Positions 42,611-52,650 of a stretch of DNA of 52,845 nucleotides are shown piece after piece. The position numbers and the translations under genes were made by a program. This DNA is from Clostridiaceae bacterium (GTDB taxonomy: Bacteria; Bacillota; Clostridia; Clostridiales; Clostridiaceae), in contig JACMJL010000157.1 in NCBI GenBank assembly GCA_014380625.1, positions 1 through 52,845 of the forward strand, written 5' to 3'. How positions within the stretch are numbered: position 1 is the first letter of the stretch; each line of letters begins with the position of its first letter. A model generated the notes under the pieces. That model was not told the DNA's origin and ran no database searches. It saw only the letters and a program-made list of their open reading frames with translations.

Positions 42611-44110
42611 TTAATCCTGTAATTCTATATAAATCTTTTCAAAGTCTAAGTGTATTTTTTTAAACACAGACAGTATTTTAGGATCAAAATGTTCTGGGTT
42701 AATACGCCCATCTCCACTGGTTATTATGTTATAAGCTTCTCCATGACTAAAAGCAGGTTTATACGGTCTTTCACTTCTCAGTGCATCATAGATATCAGCC
42801 AGAAAAACTATTCTAGCCGAAAGTGGTATTTCTTCACCTTTTTTAGAATCCGGATATCCTGAACCATCAAATTTTTCATGATGTGCCCTAGCAATTTCAG
42901 CGGACATTTTTAAATACCTTGAATCACCAATTATTTTTTCTCCATAGATAGTGTGAAGCTTTATTTGCTCAAACTCCTCAGCCTTAAGTTTACCTGGTTT
43001 AGACAGAATATTTTTATCCACATAAATCTTACCTACATCATGCATTTGAGCAGCATTATAAATTTTATGAACAAATTCTCTATCCATACCCAATTCCTCA
43101 GCAACTCTTTTGGCAAAGGCATTTACTCTCTTTATATGCTTCCCTGTAATATCATCATTTGCTTCAGCCGCTCTAGCTAAAGCATCTGTAGTATAATCGA
43201 ATGCCTCTTCTAATTCATTCATCTGATACTTAATATTGTCCATTAAATCAAAGTTTATAGTAAGGGCTTTTATAATAGCTATATCATAATTTGAAACTAT
43301 TTTATTATAATTCATACCAATCACAGTTAAACCACCAATTGAAAACCCAGCAAAGTTATTTATTGTCAGCATTATATCTATTATTTCTTTTGGAAAATTT
43401 TGCTTACTATAATTAATATCAGAAAGTTCTATAACATTAAAATTTTTACTGAATCCATTTATTGCATATATATCAAATTTAAAAGCATCTTCTTTATTTA
43501 TTTTAATTAGGTTAGTTTCTTCATATCTATTAATATTTAATTCAAAAACACAAGTATTAAATATTTCTTCACGTGAAAACATTACCCAAAGAACTTCCGG
43601 TTTATTTGTAAGAAATAAGTTCTGTGCAAAAATTAAATCAAATAATTCCCTTATCATTATTTTTATTTTTGAATCGTCCATATTTACATATTTTTTAAGG
43701 GAGGCCTTAACTTCACCATTCAAAAGATCTATGGCATTATAACTTTCGGTAACATCATCATATTTAGTCTTAAATATTATAGAATGCTTGATAAGAGAAA
43801 AGATAGTATTATGGAGGTTATTTATAGGTAAAACAATTTCCGCCTTTAACATCTGAATAATTGAGGAATCTTCATTATAAACATAAATAACAGGTAAATA
43901 TTCAATTGAAAGAATAGATTGAATCATCTCAATAGTTTGTTCCTCAAAACCGTCAATATCAACTATTAAGATAACAGGATTCTTTTTGTACAACTCCACC
44001 ATTAAACTACCCTTTGTAACAGAATAAATTTCGTACTCATTACCTATAACATTTCTAATTATTGCCTCATTATTTTCACTAGTGGTAAGCAAAAAAATTC
44101 TATTGCCCAT
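42611..44110 (-). CDS. HD-GYP domain protein with degenerate receiver, probable c-di-GMP phosphodiesterase
   Basis: A 499-aa protein. Residues 1-115 look like a receiver fold ([31 protein letters not shown]). A middle region of unknown fold follows, with a helix near 300-320. The C-terminal HD-GYP domain (about 315-490) has [27 protein letters not shown] and [15 protein letters not shown], the metal-binding and GYP motifs that indicate cyclic-di-GMP hydrolysis. It starts directly after the stop of the REC-STAS gene, as the third member of a signalling operon. Confidence 0.9.
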   Translation of the reverse strand: MGNRIFLLTTSENNEAIIRNVIGNEYEIYSVTKGSLMVELYKKNPVILIVDIDGFEEQTIEMIQSILSIEYLPVIYVYNEDSSIIQMLKAEIVLPINNLHNTIFSLIKHSIIFKTKYDDVTESYNAIDLLNGEVKASLKKYVNMDDSKIKIMIRELFDLIFAQNLFLTNKPEVLWVMFSREEIFNTCVFELNINRYEETNLIKINKEDAFKFDIYAINGFSKNFNVIELSDINYSKQNFPKEIIDIMLTINNFAGFSIGGLTVIGMNYNKIVSNYDIAIIKALTINFDLMDNIKYQMNELEEAFDYTTDALARAAEANDDITGKHIKRVNAFAKRVAEELGMDREFVHKIYNAAQMHDVGKIYVDKNILSKPGKLKAEEFEQIKLHTIYGEKIIGDSRYLKMSAEIARAHHEKFDGSGYPDSKKGEEIPLSARIVFLADIYDALRSERPYKPAFSHGEAYNIITSGDGRINPEHFDPKILSVFKKIHLDFEKIYIELQD

Positions 44111-44797
44111 TTATTTCACCCCCTGAAGCAACTTCATAATCCCTTCACTTTTAGTCTTATACTCTAATTGACCTCCAGACTTAGTTATAGTATTTCCAAT
44201 CCTGATTAAGGGGTTTAATATTAGCTCTGAAACCTTATCAACCTTTTCAAAATCAAAAACTACATTAAGAGGTTTAATAAATAATAAACCCTTTATAGCT
44301 GTATCTAATGTTACTTGATCCTTTAAATTAACAAATTCATTAAAAGTTACTATAAATCTCCCATTTAAATTTTCAATACTAAAACCAGAATTTAATTCTT
44401 TATTTTCATCTCTTTTCTCTATAACAGACTTTTTACTTTCGTCTAAAACCTCATTTACAATTCCCAGCAATTTTATAGGATCAATAGGTTTAATAATATA
44501 ATGTTTAGCGCCATTTTTTAAAGCTTCAAATACCATTTGCTTTTGATTTAAAGCACTAATCATAATTATCTTTGCATTATGATCCTTATTAACTATAAAG
44601 TTAACGGCCTCAACTCCACTCATTTTAGGCATAGTAATATCCATAGTAACTAAATCTGGTTTAAGTTCAGAATAAAGAACTATGGCTTGCTTGCCATCAA
44701 TTGCTTCACCTACAACTTCATGTCCTTTTTCAGTAAAAATTGTATATAAATTTTTTCTCATCACAGTTGAATCATCAACAATTAGTATTCTAGCCAT
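44111..44797 (-). CDS. Response regulator, REC plus STAS-like domain
   Basis: A 228-aa protein. The receiver domain (1-120) has the acidic pair in VDDSTVMRK, the phosphorylation aspartate in TMDITMPKMSG (near residue 52) and the conserved lysine in YIIKPI. The C-terminal part (about 135-228), with FNEFVNLKDQVTLDTAIKG, VVFDFEKVDKVSEL and a final helix, resembles a STAS domain, a protein-interaction output in place of DNA binding. It begins immediately after the kinase stop codon (TAAATG) with GGAGG inside the kinase gene, so kinase and regulator are translationally coupled. Confidence 0.88.
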   Translation of the reverse strand: MARILIVDDSTVMRKNLYTIFTEKGHEVVGEAIDGKQAIVLYSELKPDLVTMDITMPKMSGVEAVNFIVNKDHNAKIIMISALNQKQMVFEALKNGAKHYIIKPIDPIKLLGIVNEVLDESKKSVIEKRDENKELNSGFSIENLNGRFIVTFNEFVNLKDQVTLDTAIKGLLFIKPLNVVFDFEKVDKVSELILNPLIRIGNTITKSGGQLEYKTKSEGIMKLLQGVK

Positions 44798-47671
44798 TTA
44801 ACTTTCCTCCTCCGTGTCACTTAAATTAATGTCATCCTCAACTAATAGCATGTTTATGCTGAATTCATATTCCTCAAAAACTAATTTGCAAGTTAGAATC
44901 TCAGATTGAGAATATTTTATATATGCCCCACTATTTGATAGTACAGCTGGAATTCCTATATGAAAAACATTGTTTATATTTTGAAATTTTCCGAAGGTTC
45001 CACCTATGATAGTATTGGATATCTCTCCTAACACATCCTCTACATATTTAATTATATCATTTTCTTGAACTGTTTCTATCATAAACCCTTTAACAAGTTT
45101 TCTAGCCATGTTTTCATTAACACTTATCATTAAAATCGAATTAAAAGTTCCTTTAAGGCTAAGTAATGCAGTAATTGAATTTAAGGAGATAATATTTTTA
45201 ACCTCAATTGCTTTTTCCTCAAAATTTAATCCAGTTTGGCTAAAGATTATTTCTCTAGCAGTACCCATAATTCCCTTCATAAAATCCTCTGCAGAAAAAA
45301 CTATCGCATCCTCTATTTCTAATTTAGGGAGGATTAACGTAAATACAGTTCCCTTATTTAGTTTACTTTCCACTTCAATTGTCCCGTTATGCTTAAGAAC
45401 ACATGCTTTAACCGCTGACATACCAACACCTCTACCTGAAATGTAGTTAGGCTGCTCTTTGGTGGTAATTCCCTGTTTATAAATAAAATCAAGTTTTTCA
45501 AAACTACTGAAGTGGCTAAGTTCTTCTTCAGTATATAAGCCCTCTTTAATTGTTTTTTCTTCAAGGGTCTTTATATTAATTCCTCTACCATCATCAGAAA
45601 TCAATATTTTGAAATTACTTCCCTCATCTTGAACTCTACAGTTTATTGTGCCAATTTGCTCTTTCCCCTTTTCAAGCCTTTCATCTTCGGATTCTATTCC
45701 ATGGTCTACAGCATTTCTGAAAATGTGAACTAAAGACTTCACAACATCTTGGTAATAGTTTGTATCTATCATCACATCATCCCCAGTTATAATTACTGGC
45801 GCTATATTTTTTTCCAATCTTTCACTCAATTTTACAACATAGTCAGCATAAGTCCTTAATAAATCCTTAATAGATTTGTATTGAAGACTTTTTATCAACG
45901 GCAAAATAATTCTACATTCATTAGGAGATAAGGTATCTTGAATCTTCCTTTCAATCTGAAGAAGCTTATCCCTTTTTATATAGCAGAATTCCCCTTCTTG
46001 CATAAAATCTTTTCCTGTATAAAGCTCGATAGTATCAAGATCTTTTTTTAGCCATGAATATATAAGCAAATTATCAATTTCTCCAATAGTATAGTTGTCC
46101 TTATTTTCATATAGCTTATTTTCTAGTTCATCAAGTTTGTTAACAAGGTTTACCATTTCATACTGGCTAAAGTTGCCTTTAAAGGTATGAATTTGTCTAT
46201 AAATCTCTTCATGTTTTTCATTTTTAATATTCTTAAAATTCTGACTTGTAAACTCTTCATAAGCTTTAACAAGCTCTCTAAAATCCTCACCGTTGATTAT
46301 AGTTTTCACAACCATTTTCAAAATTTTACTTTCCTCTTCCATCTGCTTTTCTAAAAGTCTCTTCTCTGTAATATCTGTAATAATCACCATCATTATGTCT
46401 TCATTTTTTTCATCTTTTACTATTTTGTAATCTAAAGTTATTGTTCTATTATTTATGGTTATTTCTTCAGGTAATAATGGAAAATACAGCTTTCGTTCTA
46501 AAGTATCTGCATCAAAAATTTTTCTAATTAACTCATTCATAAAGTTTTCAGCATTTAAATTATCTGAATATAACAAATCAGATAATTGTTTATTAGCTAT
46601 AAATTCCCCAAATAACTTTTCACACTCTAAACTATACTCTCCATGAATAAATAAATCTGCTTTAAAGGTTAAAAACCCTTGTTCTACATTATTTAAAATA
46701 TTTCTTAATTTAGAGTTCTTATAATCTAACTTATGATTTACATTTTCAAGATCCGAACTATTCTCCTGTAAAGTAACATTTTGAGCTTCTAACTCTGAAT
46801 TTTGATTAGCTAAAGCACTTACATATTCATGCATCTTAGACATAATGATGTTTGTATATCCTGCAAGGCTTTCAACTTCAGTTATAGGCCTTTTAAAGAC
46901 TATTTCATTGCTCATTGCTGCCTCTATATTTCCATTAGCTAGTTCCTTCATTTTTTTATCAAGATCTAAAATTGGCTTAACGATAACACTACTTAATATT
47001 CGTGTAATAAATTTTGACATACATAAGGTCATAAAAAATATAATTAAGCAAGTTAATATTAACCCAATAAATCCAGCACAGACTAAAAAAGGATTTAACT
47101 TAACTTCAAGCTTAAATAGTTCCTTTTCATTCTCATCTTTGACAGTGGTATGATAAGTATCATTGAAAAATTTAATTAACCTACTATTTTCAAAATATTT
47201 ATTATCTATAGTCATTATAGGCTCTGTTTGAGAATTAAAGATAACTTTATTATCTTTTAAAACAGTATATTCTATTAATAATGGCATCTTCGATTCAATT
47301 AATAATGGCATATTCTCTTTAAAGTTAGGAATAGGCTCTGATTCCATTGCAATATTTCTTTCTTGTCGGCTATTAGGCTTTAAAATGTAAGTAATTCCAA
47401 TTTTTCTAAATATTTCATCATAGGCTGGATTACCTTCTTCATAACTTGCAGTTATTCTTTTGTCTTTTACATAATTACTTATTTCATATTTCATTTGATG
47501 ATTTAGTTGGTTGGCTGCTATAGCTGAAACCCTTACTCCAAAGAACTTTAATAAAAATCCTAAAACAGCTATTAGTGCAATCATCATTACTAATAAAACA
47601 TAAAAATTTATTGCAGATACCATTTTGTTTATTCTCTTTTTCAAACTTCTTTTGTTTGTTTTTTTGATCAT
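44798..47671 (-). CDS. Membrane CheA-like histidine kinase with C-terminal CheX-like domain
   Basis: A 957-aa protein. It has a membrane helix near 22-43, an extracytoplasmic sensor (about 45-192), a second helix near 194-216, HAMP, coiled coil, a PAS-like region (about 320-435), then an Hpt-like domain with the likely phospho-histidine in IHTFKG (near 495). An ATPase domain carries FRNAVDHGIES, DDGRGIN and SGRGVGMSAVK. The final 150 residues, with KGTFNSILMISV and GEISNTIIGG, resemble CheX phosphatase with its ExxN motif. CheA-type Hpt and ATPase in a membrane receptor plus a phosphatase-like tail in one chain is unusual. The ATG at 47671 follows GTGAGG. Confidence 0.87.
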   Translation of the reverse strand: MIKKTNKRSLKKRINKMVSAINFYVLLVMMIALIAVLGFLLKFFGVRVSAIAANQLNHQMKYEISNYVKDKRITASYEEGNPAYDEIFRKIGITYILKPNSRQERNIAMESEPIPNFKENMPLLIESKMPLLIEYTVLKDNKVIFNSQTEPIMTIDNKYFENSRLIKFFNDTYHTTVKDENEKELFKLEVKLNPFLVCAGFIGLILTCLIIFFMTLCMSKFITRILSSVIVKPILDLDKKMKELANGNIEAAMSNEIVFKRPITEVESLAGYTNIIMSKMHEYVSALANQNSELEAQNVTLQENSSDLENVNHKLDYKNSKLRNILNNVEQGFLTFKADLFIHGEYSLECEKLFGEFIANKQLSDLLYSDNLNAENFMNELIRKIFDADTLERKLYFPLLPEEITINNRTITLDYKIVKDEKNEDIMMVIITDITEKRLLEKQMEEESKILKMVVKTIINGEDFRELVKAYEEFTSQNFKNIKNEKHEEIYRQIHTFKGNFSQYEMVNLVNKLDELENKLYENKDNYTIGEIDNLLIYSWLKKDLDTIELYTGKDFMQEGEFCYIKRDKLLQIERKIQDTLSPNECRIILPLIKSLQYKSIKDLLRTYADYVVKLSERLEKNIAPVIITGDDVMIDTNYYQDVVKSLVHIFRNAVDHGIESEDERLEKGKEQIGTINCRVQDEGSNFKILISDDGRGINIKTLEEKTIKEGLYTEEELSHFSSFEKLDFIYKQGITTKEQPNYISGRGVGMSAVKACVLKHNGTIEVESKLNKGTVFTLILPKLEIEDAIVFSAEDFMKGIMGTAREIIFSQTGLNFEEKAIEVKNIISLNSITALLSLKGTFNSILMISVNENMARKLVKGFMIETVQENDIIKYVEDVLGEISNTIIGGTFGKFQNINNVFHIGIPAVLSNSGAYIKYSQSEILTCKLVFEEYEFSINMLLVEDDINLSDTEEES

Positions 47672-47880
47672 ATTATACCTCACTCTTGCAAAATAATTTA
47701 GTAAATTTCAATTTTTTATCAATTATTTTATTGTTAACTAAATTATACATAAATTCAGACTTTGGGTCTACATTATTATTTATTTAAATTTCTTTAATTC
47801 TATAACATAAGTAAAATAGCCATTTTTTAATAATTTTGAAAATAAAACTAATAAATTTACTAATTTTCTTTAAAGCAATG

Positions 47881-47909
47881 TTTTGAAATTTCCATTTCTC
47901 GTGTATAAT
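47881..47909 (+). promoter_or_regulatory. Probable promoter of the GT4 operon
   Basis: A consensus TATAAT (47904-47909) lies 46 bases before the GT4 start. A -35 could be TTTTGA with 17 bases or TTGAAA with 15. The -35 call is weak. The rest of the 283-base gap back to the kinase gene is AT-rich and without other recognised features. Confidence 0.5.
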
Positions 47910-47954
47910 CAATATATACGTTGTCGTTTAGTATTTGAAAGGGGACTACTTATT

Positions 47955-49046
47955 ATGCCAACAATTAATATGTTATCTTCAGCAACTAAGGTGAAAGGTC
48001 AAGGTGTTTCATCTGCTTACATTGAACAAGTAAATCTAGTAACAAAAGGACTTAATGATTATGAAGTTAAAATAAATGCATTTAGATCTTGTGATATTAA
48101 TCATTATCACACCATCGATCACATTCCATTATCTAAAAGTGGAGGAGTTAGCGTAGCTTACGTTCATTTTGTACCAGAAACTATTAATGATAGTTTGAAA
48201 TTTCCTCCAATTGTTAAAGGTATTTTTTACAAATATATAATTTGGTTTTATAAAAGTGTTGATCATTTAGTAGTGGTAAATCCTTACTTTATTGATGTAC
48301 TCACAAAACAATATCATATAGATGAATCAAAAATAACCTACATACCAAATTACGTATCCGAAGAGAATTTCTATAAACAGGATGAAAATATAATAGTTAA
48401 AACCAGAGAGAAATATAATATTAATTCAAAAAGCTTTGTTGTTCTTGGGGTTGGTCAGGTTCAGAGTAGAAAAGGTATTTTGGATTTTGTTCAGGTTGCA
48501 AAAAAACTCCCGCAGGTTCAATTTGTATGGGCTGGTGGATTTTCTTTCGGCGTTATAACAGATGGGTATAAAGAACTTAAAAAGATTGTTGAAAATCCAC
48601 CTTCTAATGTGAAATTCATAGGTATAGTTGAACGAGAAGAAATGAACGATATATATAATATGGCTGACGTAATGTTCTTACCATCTTTTAGTGAGTTATT
48701 TCCTATGGCTATACTAGAATCTTTAGCTTTAAAGATTCCAGTATTATTAAGAGATTTAGATATTTATGAAAATATTTTATTTGATTACTATCTTAAAGGA
48801 AAGAATATTTCAGATTTTGTAGACATCATAACTAAACTTAAGCCAAAGAATTCAGAGTATAATATATGGTGTGAAAACTCCTGGAAATGTCACGAATTCT
48901 ACTCTAAAGATTATGTTTTAAGTATGTGGAAACAATTTTATGATAGAATTTACTCTAAAAACCATAAGTTAAAATTTAAAAGCCCTAGAAAGTTAAAGAG
49001 TCGAATCAAATTTAGGAGACATATTAATGCGAAACAAGATATTTAA
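47955..49046 (+). CDS. GT4 glycosyltransferase, probable diacylglycerol glucosyltransferase type
   Basis: A 363-aa GT-B fold enzyme. The N-terminal domain starts with INMLSSATKVKGQGVSSAYIEQ. The C-terminal domain has VVLGVGQVQSRKGILDF, FIGIVEREEMNDIYNMADV and LPSFSELFPMAILESLA, the last being the nucleotide-sugar-binding EX7E region of GT4. The sequence resembles lipid glycosyltransferases of Gram-positives that form glycolipid anchors. The downstream flippase-like and PAP2 genes support a glycolipid role. The ATG at 47955 follows AAAGGGGAC; an earlier in-frame start lacks a ribosome site. Acceptor and sugar are inferred. Confidence 0.85.
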   Translation: MPTINMLSSATKVKGQGVSSAYIEQVNLVTKGLNDYEVKINAFRSCDINHYHTIDHIPLSKSGGVSVAYVHFVPETINDSLKFPPIVKGIFYKYIIWFYKSVDHLVVVNPYFIDVLTKQYHIDESKITYIPNYVSEENFYKQDENIIVKTREKYNINSKSFVVLGVGQVQSRKGILDFVQVAKKLPQVQFVWAGGFSFGVITDGYKELKKIVENPPSNVKFIGIVEREEMNDIYNMADVMFLPSFSELFPMAILESLALKIPVLLRDLDIYENILFDYYLKGKNISDFVDIITKLKPKNSEYNIWCENSWKCHEFYSKDYVLSMWKQFYDRIYSKNHKLKFKSPRKLKSRIKFRRHINAKQDI

Positions 49047-50067
49047 TTTACTAGTTGTAATAGTATTAGCCTGTATTTTTTTATATCTATTTATTTTTTC
49101 AAATGGATTAACTAAATTACTTACTCAATTTAAGACCTTAAGTTTAATTTGGTTAATAATTGCAGGCTTCTGTATTATAATGTTTTGGCTATTTGAAACC
49201 TTAATTTTATACATAATAACTAAATCCTTGTATTGCACAGATCATTTATTTATCAAATCCCTAAAGGCGGCTATGATAGGTCAATTTTTCAGTGCAATTA
49301 CCCCTTTTCAATCAGGTGGCCAGCCTTCACAACTATATGTAATGACAGAAAATGATATTCCAGCTGGTTTTTCAGGTTCTATTTTGATGGTTAAATTTAT
49401 TATTCATCAAGCAACCTTAACACTTTATTCCATACTAGTAATTGTATTAGAGTTTAATTTTTTTAATTCAAAAATACCTTACTTTATTTACTTTTGTTTT
49501 TTAGGATTCACTTTAAATACTATTATTATTATTTTTGCTTTAATTTTTTCCATTAATGATAAACTTACTGGGAAAATCCTCATTGTTATGCTAAAAGTAG
49601 TTAGAAAAATCAAATTTATAAAAAATTTCGAAAACAAATATGAACATATTGAGGAAGAATTAAAAAGTTTTCATGAGAGTGCAGCCTTTATATCAAAAAA
49701 TGCTAAGCTATGCATCTTCTCTTCAATTCTTACCTTATTTCAATGGACTGTATATTATTCTATACCCTTTTGCATTTACAAAAGTTTTGGACTTAACTCT
49801 GCCAACCTATGGACCATGGTCTCGGCTCAAGTTTTTTTAACTATGTTTATGTCCTTTATTCCTCTTCCTGGGGCTGCAGTTGGTGCTGAGGGAGGTTTCT
49901 TCCTAATTTTCGGAATATTTTTTAATGGAGAATCCATTGTACCTGCAATATTCATGTGGAGGATTATAACATACTACGCTAGTATTGCTGCAGGTGGTTT
50001 AGCATCAGTACTACTTCCAAATATAAATTCACAAAATATAAAAATATCTACTAAATATCCATTGTAA
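49027..50067 (+). CDS. Flippase-like LPG-synthase-TM/UPF0104 membrane protein
   Basis: A 346-aa protein with about eight membrane helices, of the family related to the N-terminal flippase part of MprF (lysylphosphatidylglycerol synthase TM region). AMIGQFFSAITPFQSGGQPSQLY is the typical signature, with LPLPGAAVGAEGGFFLIFG-like FIPLPGAAVGAEGGFF near the end. Such stand-alone proteins are thought to flip or move polar lipids. It overlaps the GT4 gene by 20 bases with AGGAGAC upstream, suggesting that it handles the GT4 product. Confidence 0.88.
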   Translation: MRNKIFNLLVVIVLACIFLYLFIFSNGLTKLLTQFKTLSLIWLIIAGFCIIMFWLFETLILYIITKSLYCTDHLFIKSLKAAMIGQFFSAITPFQSGGQPSQLYVMTENDIPAGFSGSILMVKFIIHQATLTLYSILVIVLEFNFFNSKIPYFIYFCFLGFTLNTIIIIFALIFSINDKLTGKILIVMLKVVRKIKFIKNFENKYEHIEEELKSFHESAAFISKNAKLCIFSSILTLFQWTVYYSIPFCIYKSFGLNSANLWTMVSAQVFLTMFMSFIPLPGAAVGAEGGFFLIFGIFFNGESIVPAIFMWRIITYYASIAAGGLASVLLPNINSQNIKISTKYPL

Positions 50068-50128
50068 GATTTCTACTAATTAGGATATAATACTTGAGTA
50101 GTTATTGAATTTTAAGGAGGCAAATCTT

Positions 50129-51091
50129 TTGAACGTTAAAAATGCTAATATAGCTTATGTTGATAAATCTTTAAGAATGTTCAATTTAATGAGCAAGTAT
50201 TATTTTGTAACAATAGGATTTTTTTTCTTATTTGTTTTTGTGGTTAATTACAATATAAAATTAATACCAATTGAGTACTCAGGCTATATTCTATTAACCG
50301 CCTTTACTAGTTTTACTGTCTTAAAAGATATTAATAGGAATGTAAAGTTAAAACCTTTTTTAGTTCTAGCAATTCCATTATTAGTAGTTATTCTGACAAT
50401 TCTTGCTAGTGGTAACGGAATATGGCACAATGTACTTAAATTAGAGATGAAAAGCAACATTTTGGTGAATCTAAATGAAACCTTTAGTAAAATCCCATTT
50501 AATGATGCTTCCTTTGTAAGAATATTTAATCCCACATGGCTAACCATATATATGAAAATGGTTTACAATACCGGCTTTGTATTAGCTGTCCTTGTTCCTC
50601 TCTTTAGAGCTACACTAACCCTTAGCTTAAAAAAAATGGTTGAATACACTTTATCTTCTCATGTTTTACAAGTACTTATTATAACACCTTTTTATTTCAT
50701 TTTTCACCTTCAAGAAGTTTGGTTTGTAAACGGTCATCCAGATATGTTAGGAAGAAATTTAACTGGATTGGCTGCAATTGAAACAACTTTGAACTGTTTA
50801 CCTTCTATGCATACCTCCATAGCTTTTGCTATGTTTCTCTTAGTACTAAGAGAAAAAGATAAAATCTTTAAACTTGTATGGGGCTTTTATTGCCTAAGTG
50901 TTATCTATTCAACCATGTATTTAGAAATTCATTGGGTTATTGATATATTTGCAGGCTTACTTCTTGGTTATTGTTCAGTTAAACTTGCTGATTATGTAAT
51001 TAAAAAGTGGGATATCTTTTTCACCAAACGTTTTAGTAAAATATTCACAAAGAATCCTCAAAGAGTAATCTCTTCCGAAAATAGAATCTAA
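50129..51091 (+). CDS. PAP2-family membrane phosphatase/phosphotransferase
   Basis: A 320-aa protein with about six membrane helices. The C-terminal half has the PAP2 motifs: LPSMHTSIAFAMF (near residue 228) and EIHWVIDIFAGLLLGY (near 270), which supply the catalytic histidines. The layout resembles PAP2 proteins acting on phospholipids or inositol-phosphoryl lipids. The start is TTG at 50129 after AAGGAGG. The longer frame from 50105 includes the ribosome site itself and is unlikely. It is third in the GT4-flippase operon. Confidence 0.87.
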   Translation: MNVKNANIAYVDKSLRMFNLMSKYYFVTIGFFFLFVFVVNYNIKLIPIEYSGYILLTAFTSFTVLKDINRNVKLKPFLVLAIPLLVVILTILASGNGIWHNVLKLEMKSNILVNLNETFSKIPFNDASFVRIFNPTWLTIYMKMVYNTGFVLAVLVPLFRATLTLSLKKMVEYTLSSHVLQVLIITPFYFIFHLQEVWFVNGHPDMLGRNLTGLAAIETTLNCLPSMHTSIAFAMFLLVLREKDKIFKLVWGFYCLSVIYSTMYLEIHWVIDIFAGLLLGYCSVKLADYVIKKWDIFFTKRFSKIFTKNPQRVISSENRI

Positions 51092-51119
51092 ATTAATATA
51101 TTAATTATGAGGTATAATT

Positions 51120-52364
51120 ATGTCCAAATTAGAGAATAGTTCTAAAAACAAAGCTGTCTATTTAGATGGTTTTGTTGAAGTTCTTAACGCAAAAGAACGT
51201 ATTAAAGACGTTTTAAGAGAAACAAATCTTATCTACAGTGAAACCTTCAGTAATGAGAGTGGTAACACTATTTATATTAAACCTGAAAATCTTCAAACTA
51301 CAGGATCATTTAAAATTCGTGGGGCTTATAACAAGATAAGTAAATTATCAGTTGAAGAAAGAAAAAAAGGCTTAATATCCTCTTCAGCAGGTAACCATGC
51401 TCAAGGAGTTGCCTACGCTGCTAAAAAACTTGGTGTTAAAGCAACTATCGTTATGCCAAAAACAACCCCACTAATTAAGGTTGAAGCTACTAAAAAGTAC
51501 GGCGCTGAAGTTGTTCTTTTTGGAGATTGTTATGATGAAGCTTTTGCAGAAGCAAAAAAATTAGAAAAAGAAAATAACTTTATTTTTATACATCCTTTTA
51601 ATGATTTAGATGTTATTACAGGGCAAGGAACTGTAAGCCTTGAAATTCTAGAGGAGCTAAAGGATGTTGATTGCATCTTAGTACCTATTGGTGGAGGTGG
51701 GCTAATAAGTGGAGTAGCTTTAGCAGCAAAGAAACTAAAGCCCTCAATAAAGATTATTGGAGTTGAGCCAGAGGGTGCTATGGCCATGAAGATGTCCATG
51801 GATAATAACAGATTAATTAACTTAGATACTGTAAATACAATTGCAGATGGAGTTGCTGTTAAATATCCTGGTGATCTTACTTTTTCTATTATTATGGATT
51901 TAGTTGATGAAATTGTAACTGTGTCTGACTTCGAAATAATGGAATCCTTCTTACTTCTTTTAGAGAAACACAAACTTATAGCTGAAAGTGCTGGTGTGTT
52001 ATCTTTAGCAGGATTAAAAAAGTTAAATTATAAAAATAAAAATATTGTATGTATCGTCAGTGGTGGAAACATTGATGTTTTAACAGTTTCAGCTATGATA
52101 GATCGCGGACTAGTTTCTAGAGGACGTTTATTCTGTTTCTCAGTAGACATGCCAGACAAACCTGGTGAATTAGTAAAAATATCAACCTTACTTTCAAAAA
52201 CAAATGCAAATATAGTAAAGCTTGATCATAACCAGTTTAAGACCTTTGATAGGTTTAACACGGTACAACTTGAAGTGACAGTAGAGACAAATGGACATGA
52301 ACATATCCTTCAGATATCGAAAGCTTTAGAAGATAATGGCTTTAATTTAAAACGAATATATTAA
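51120..52364 (+). CDS. ilvA: Threonine ammonia-lyase with C-terminal ACT domain
   Basis: A PLP enzyme that deaminates threonine to 2-ketobutyrate, the entry to isoleucine synthesis. The 414-aa protein has the PLP lysine in TTGSFKIRGAYNKI (near residue 67), SSSAGNHAQGVAYAA, the glycine loop PIGGGGLISGVA and a SGGNIDV motif. The last 75 residues form one ACT domain (CFSVDMPDKPGELVKI). This length matches the TdcB-with-ACT class common in clostridia rather than the longer E. coli IlvA. It starts 28 bases after the PAP2 gene with TGAGGT upstream, so it may be co-transcribed, and ends at a terminator. Confidence 0.95.
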   Translation: MSKLENSSKNKAVYLDGFVEVLNAKERIKDVLRETNLIYSETFSNESGNTIYIKPENLQTTGSFKIRGAYNKISKLSVEERKKGLISSSAGNHAQGVAYAAKKLGVKATIVMPKTTPLIKVEATKKYGAEVVLFGDCYDEAFAEAKKLEKENNFIFIHPFNDLDVITGQGTVSLEILEELKDVDCILVPIGGGGLISGVALAAKKLKPSIKIIGVEPEGAMAMKMSMDNNRLINLDTVNTIADGVAVKYPGDLTFSIIMDLVDEIVTVSDFEIMESFLLLLEKHKLIAESAGVLSLAGLKKLNYKNKNIVCIVSGGNIDVLTVSAMIDRGLVSRGRLFCFSVDMPDKPGELVKISTLLSKTNANIVKLDHNQFKTFDRFNTVQLEVTVETNGHEHILQISKALEDNGFNLKRIY

Positions 52365-52366
52365 AA

Positions 52367-52390
52367 ACTAGCAGATGCTAGTTTTTTTTT
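52367..52390 (+). terminator. Terminator of ilvA
   Basis: A short stem, ACTAGC/GCTAGT with loop AGAT, followed by nine Ts. Confidence 0.88.
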
Positions 52391-52479
52391 ATTAGAGAAA
52401 TGTTCACTGTTGCTTAAGTAGCTAAATATTATTAATATGATAATATTTACCTCATAAATATATATATATATGTTGATAA

Positions 52480-52650
52480 AAGCACACAGAATTCGAAATC
52501 ATTTTTAATGATCCCGCTATAAAGGATTTGCATCCTGGAGTTAAAAATATTATTCAAAACAAAGAAAATTTAAATACGTGGCCAGGTTATCCTGATTATA
52601 GACATATACAAGTTGGTGGAAAAGGGATCCTTATAGAACCTGCTACCTAA
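52480..52650 (+). pseudogene. Gene remnant: C-terminal coding fragment without start
   Basis: An open stretch of 56 codons ends at TAA (52648-52650) and has protein-like composition, including NDPAIKDLHPGVKNIIQN and WPGYPDYRHIQVGGKGILIE. It is closed upstream by an in-frame TAA at 52477 and has neither an ATG nor a ribosome site. It reads as the C-terminus of a decayed gene. I do not recognise the family. Confidence 0.45.
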
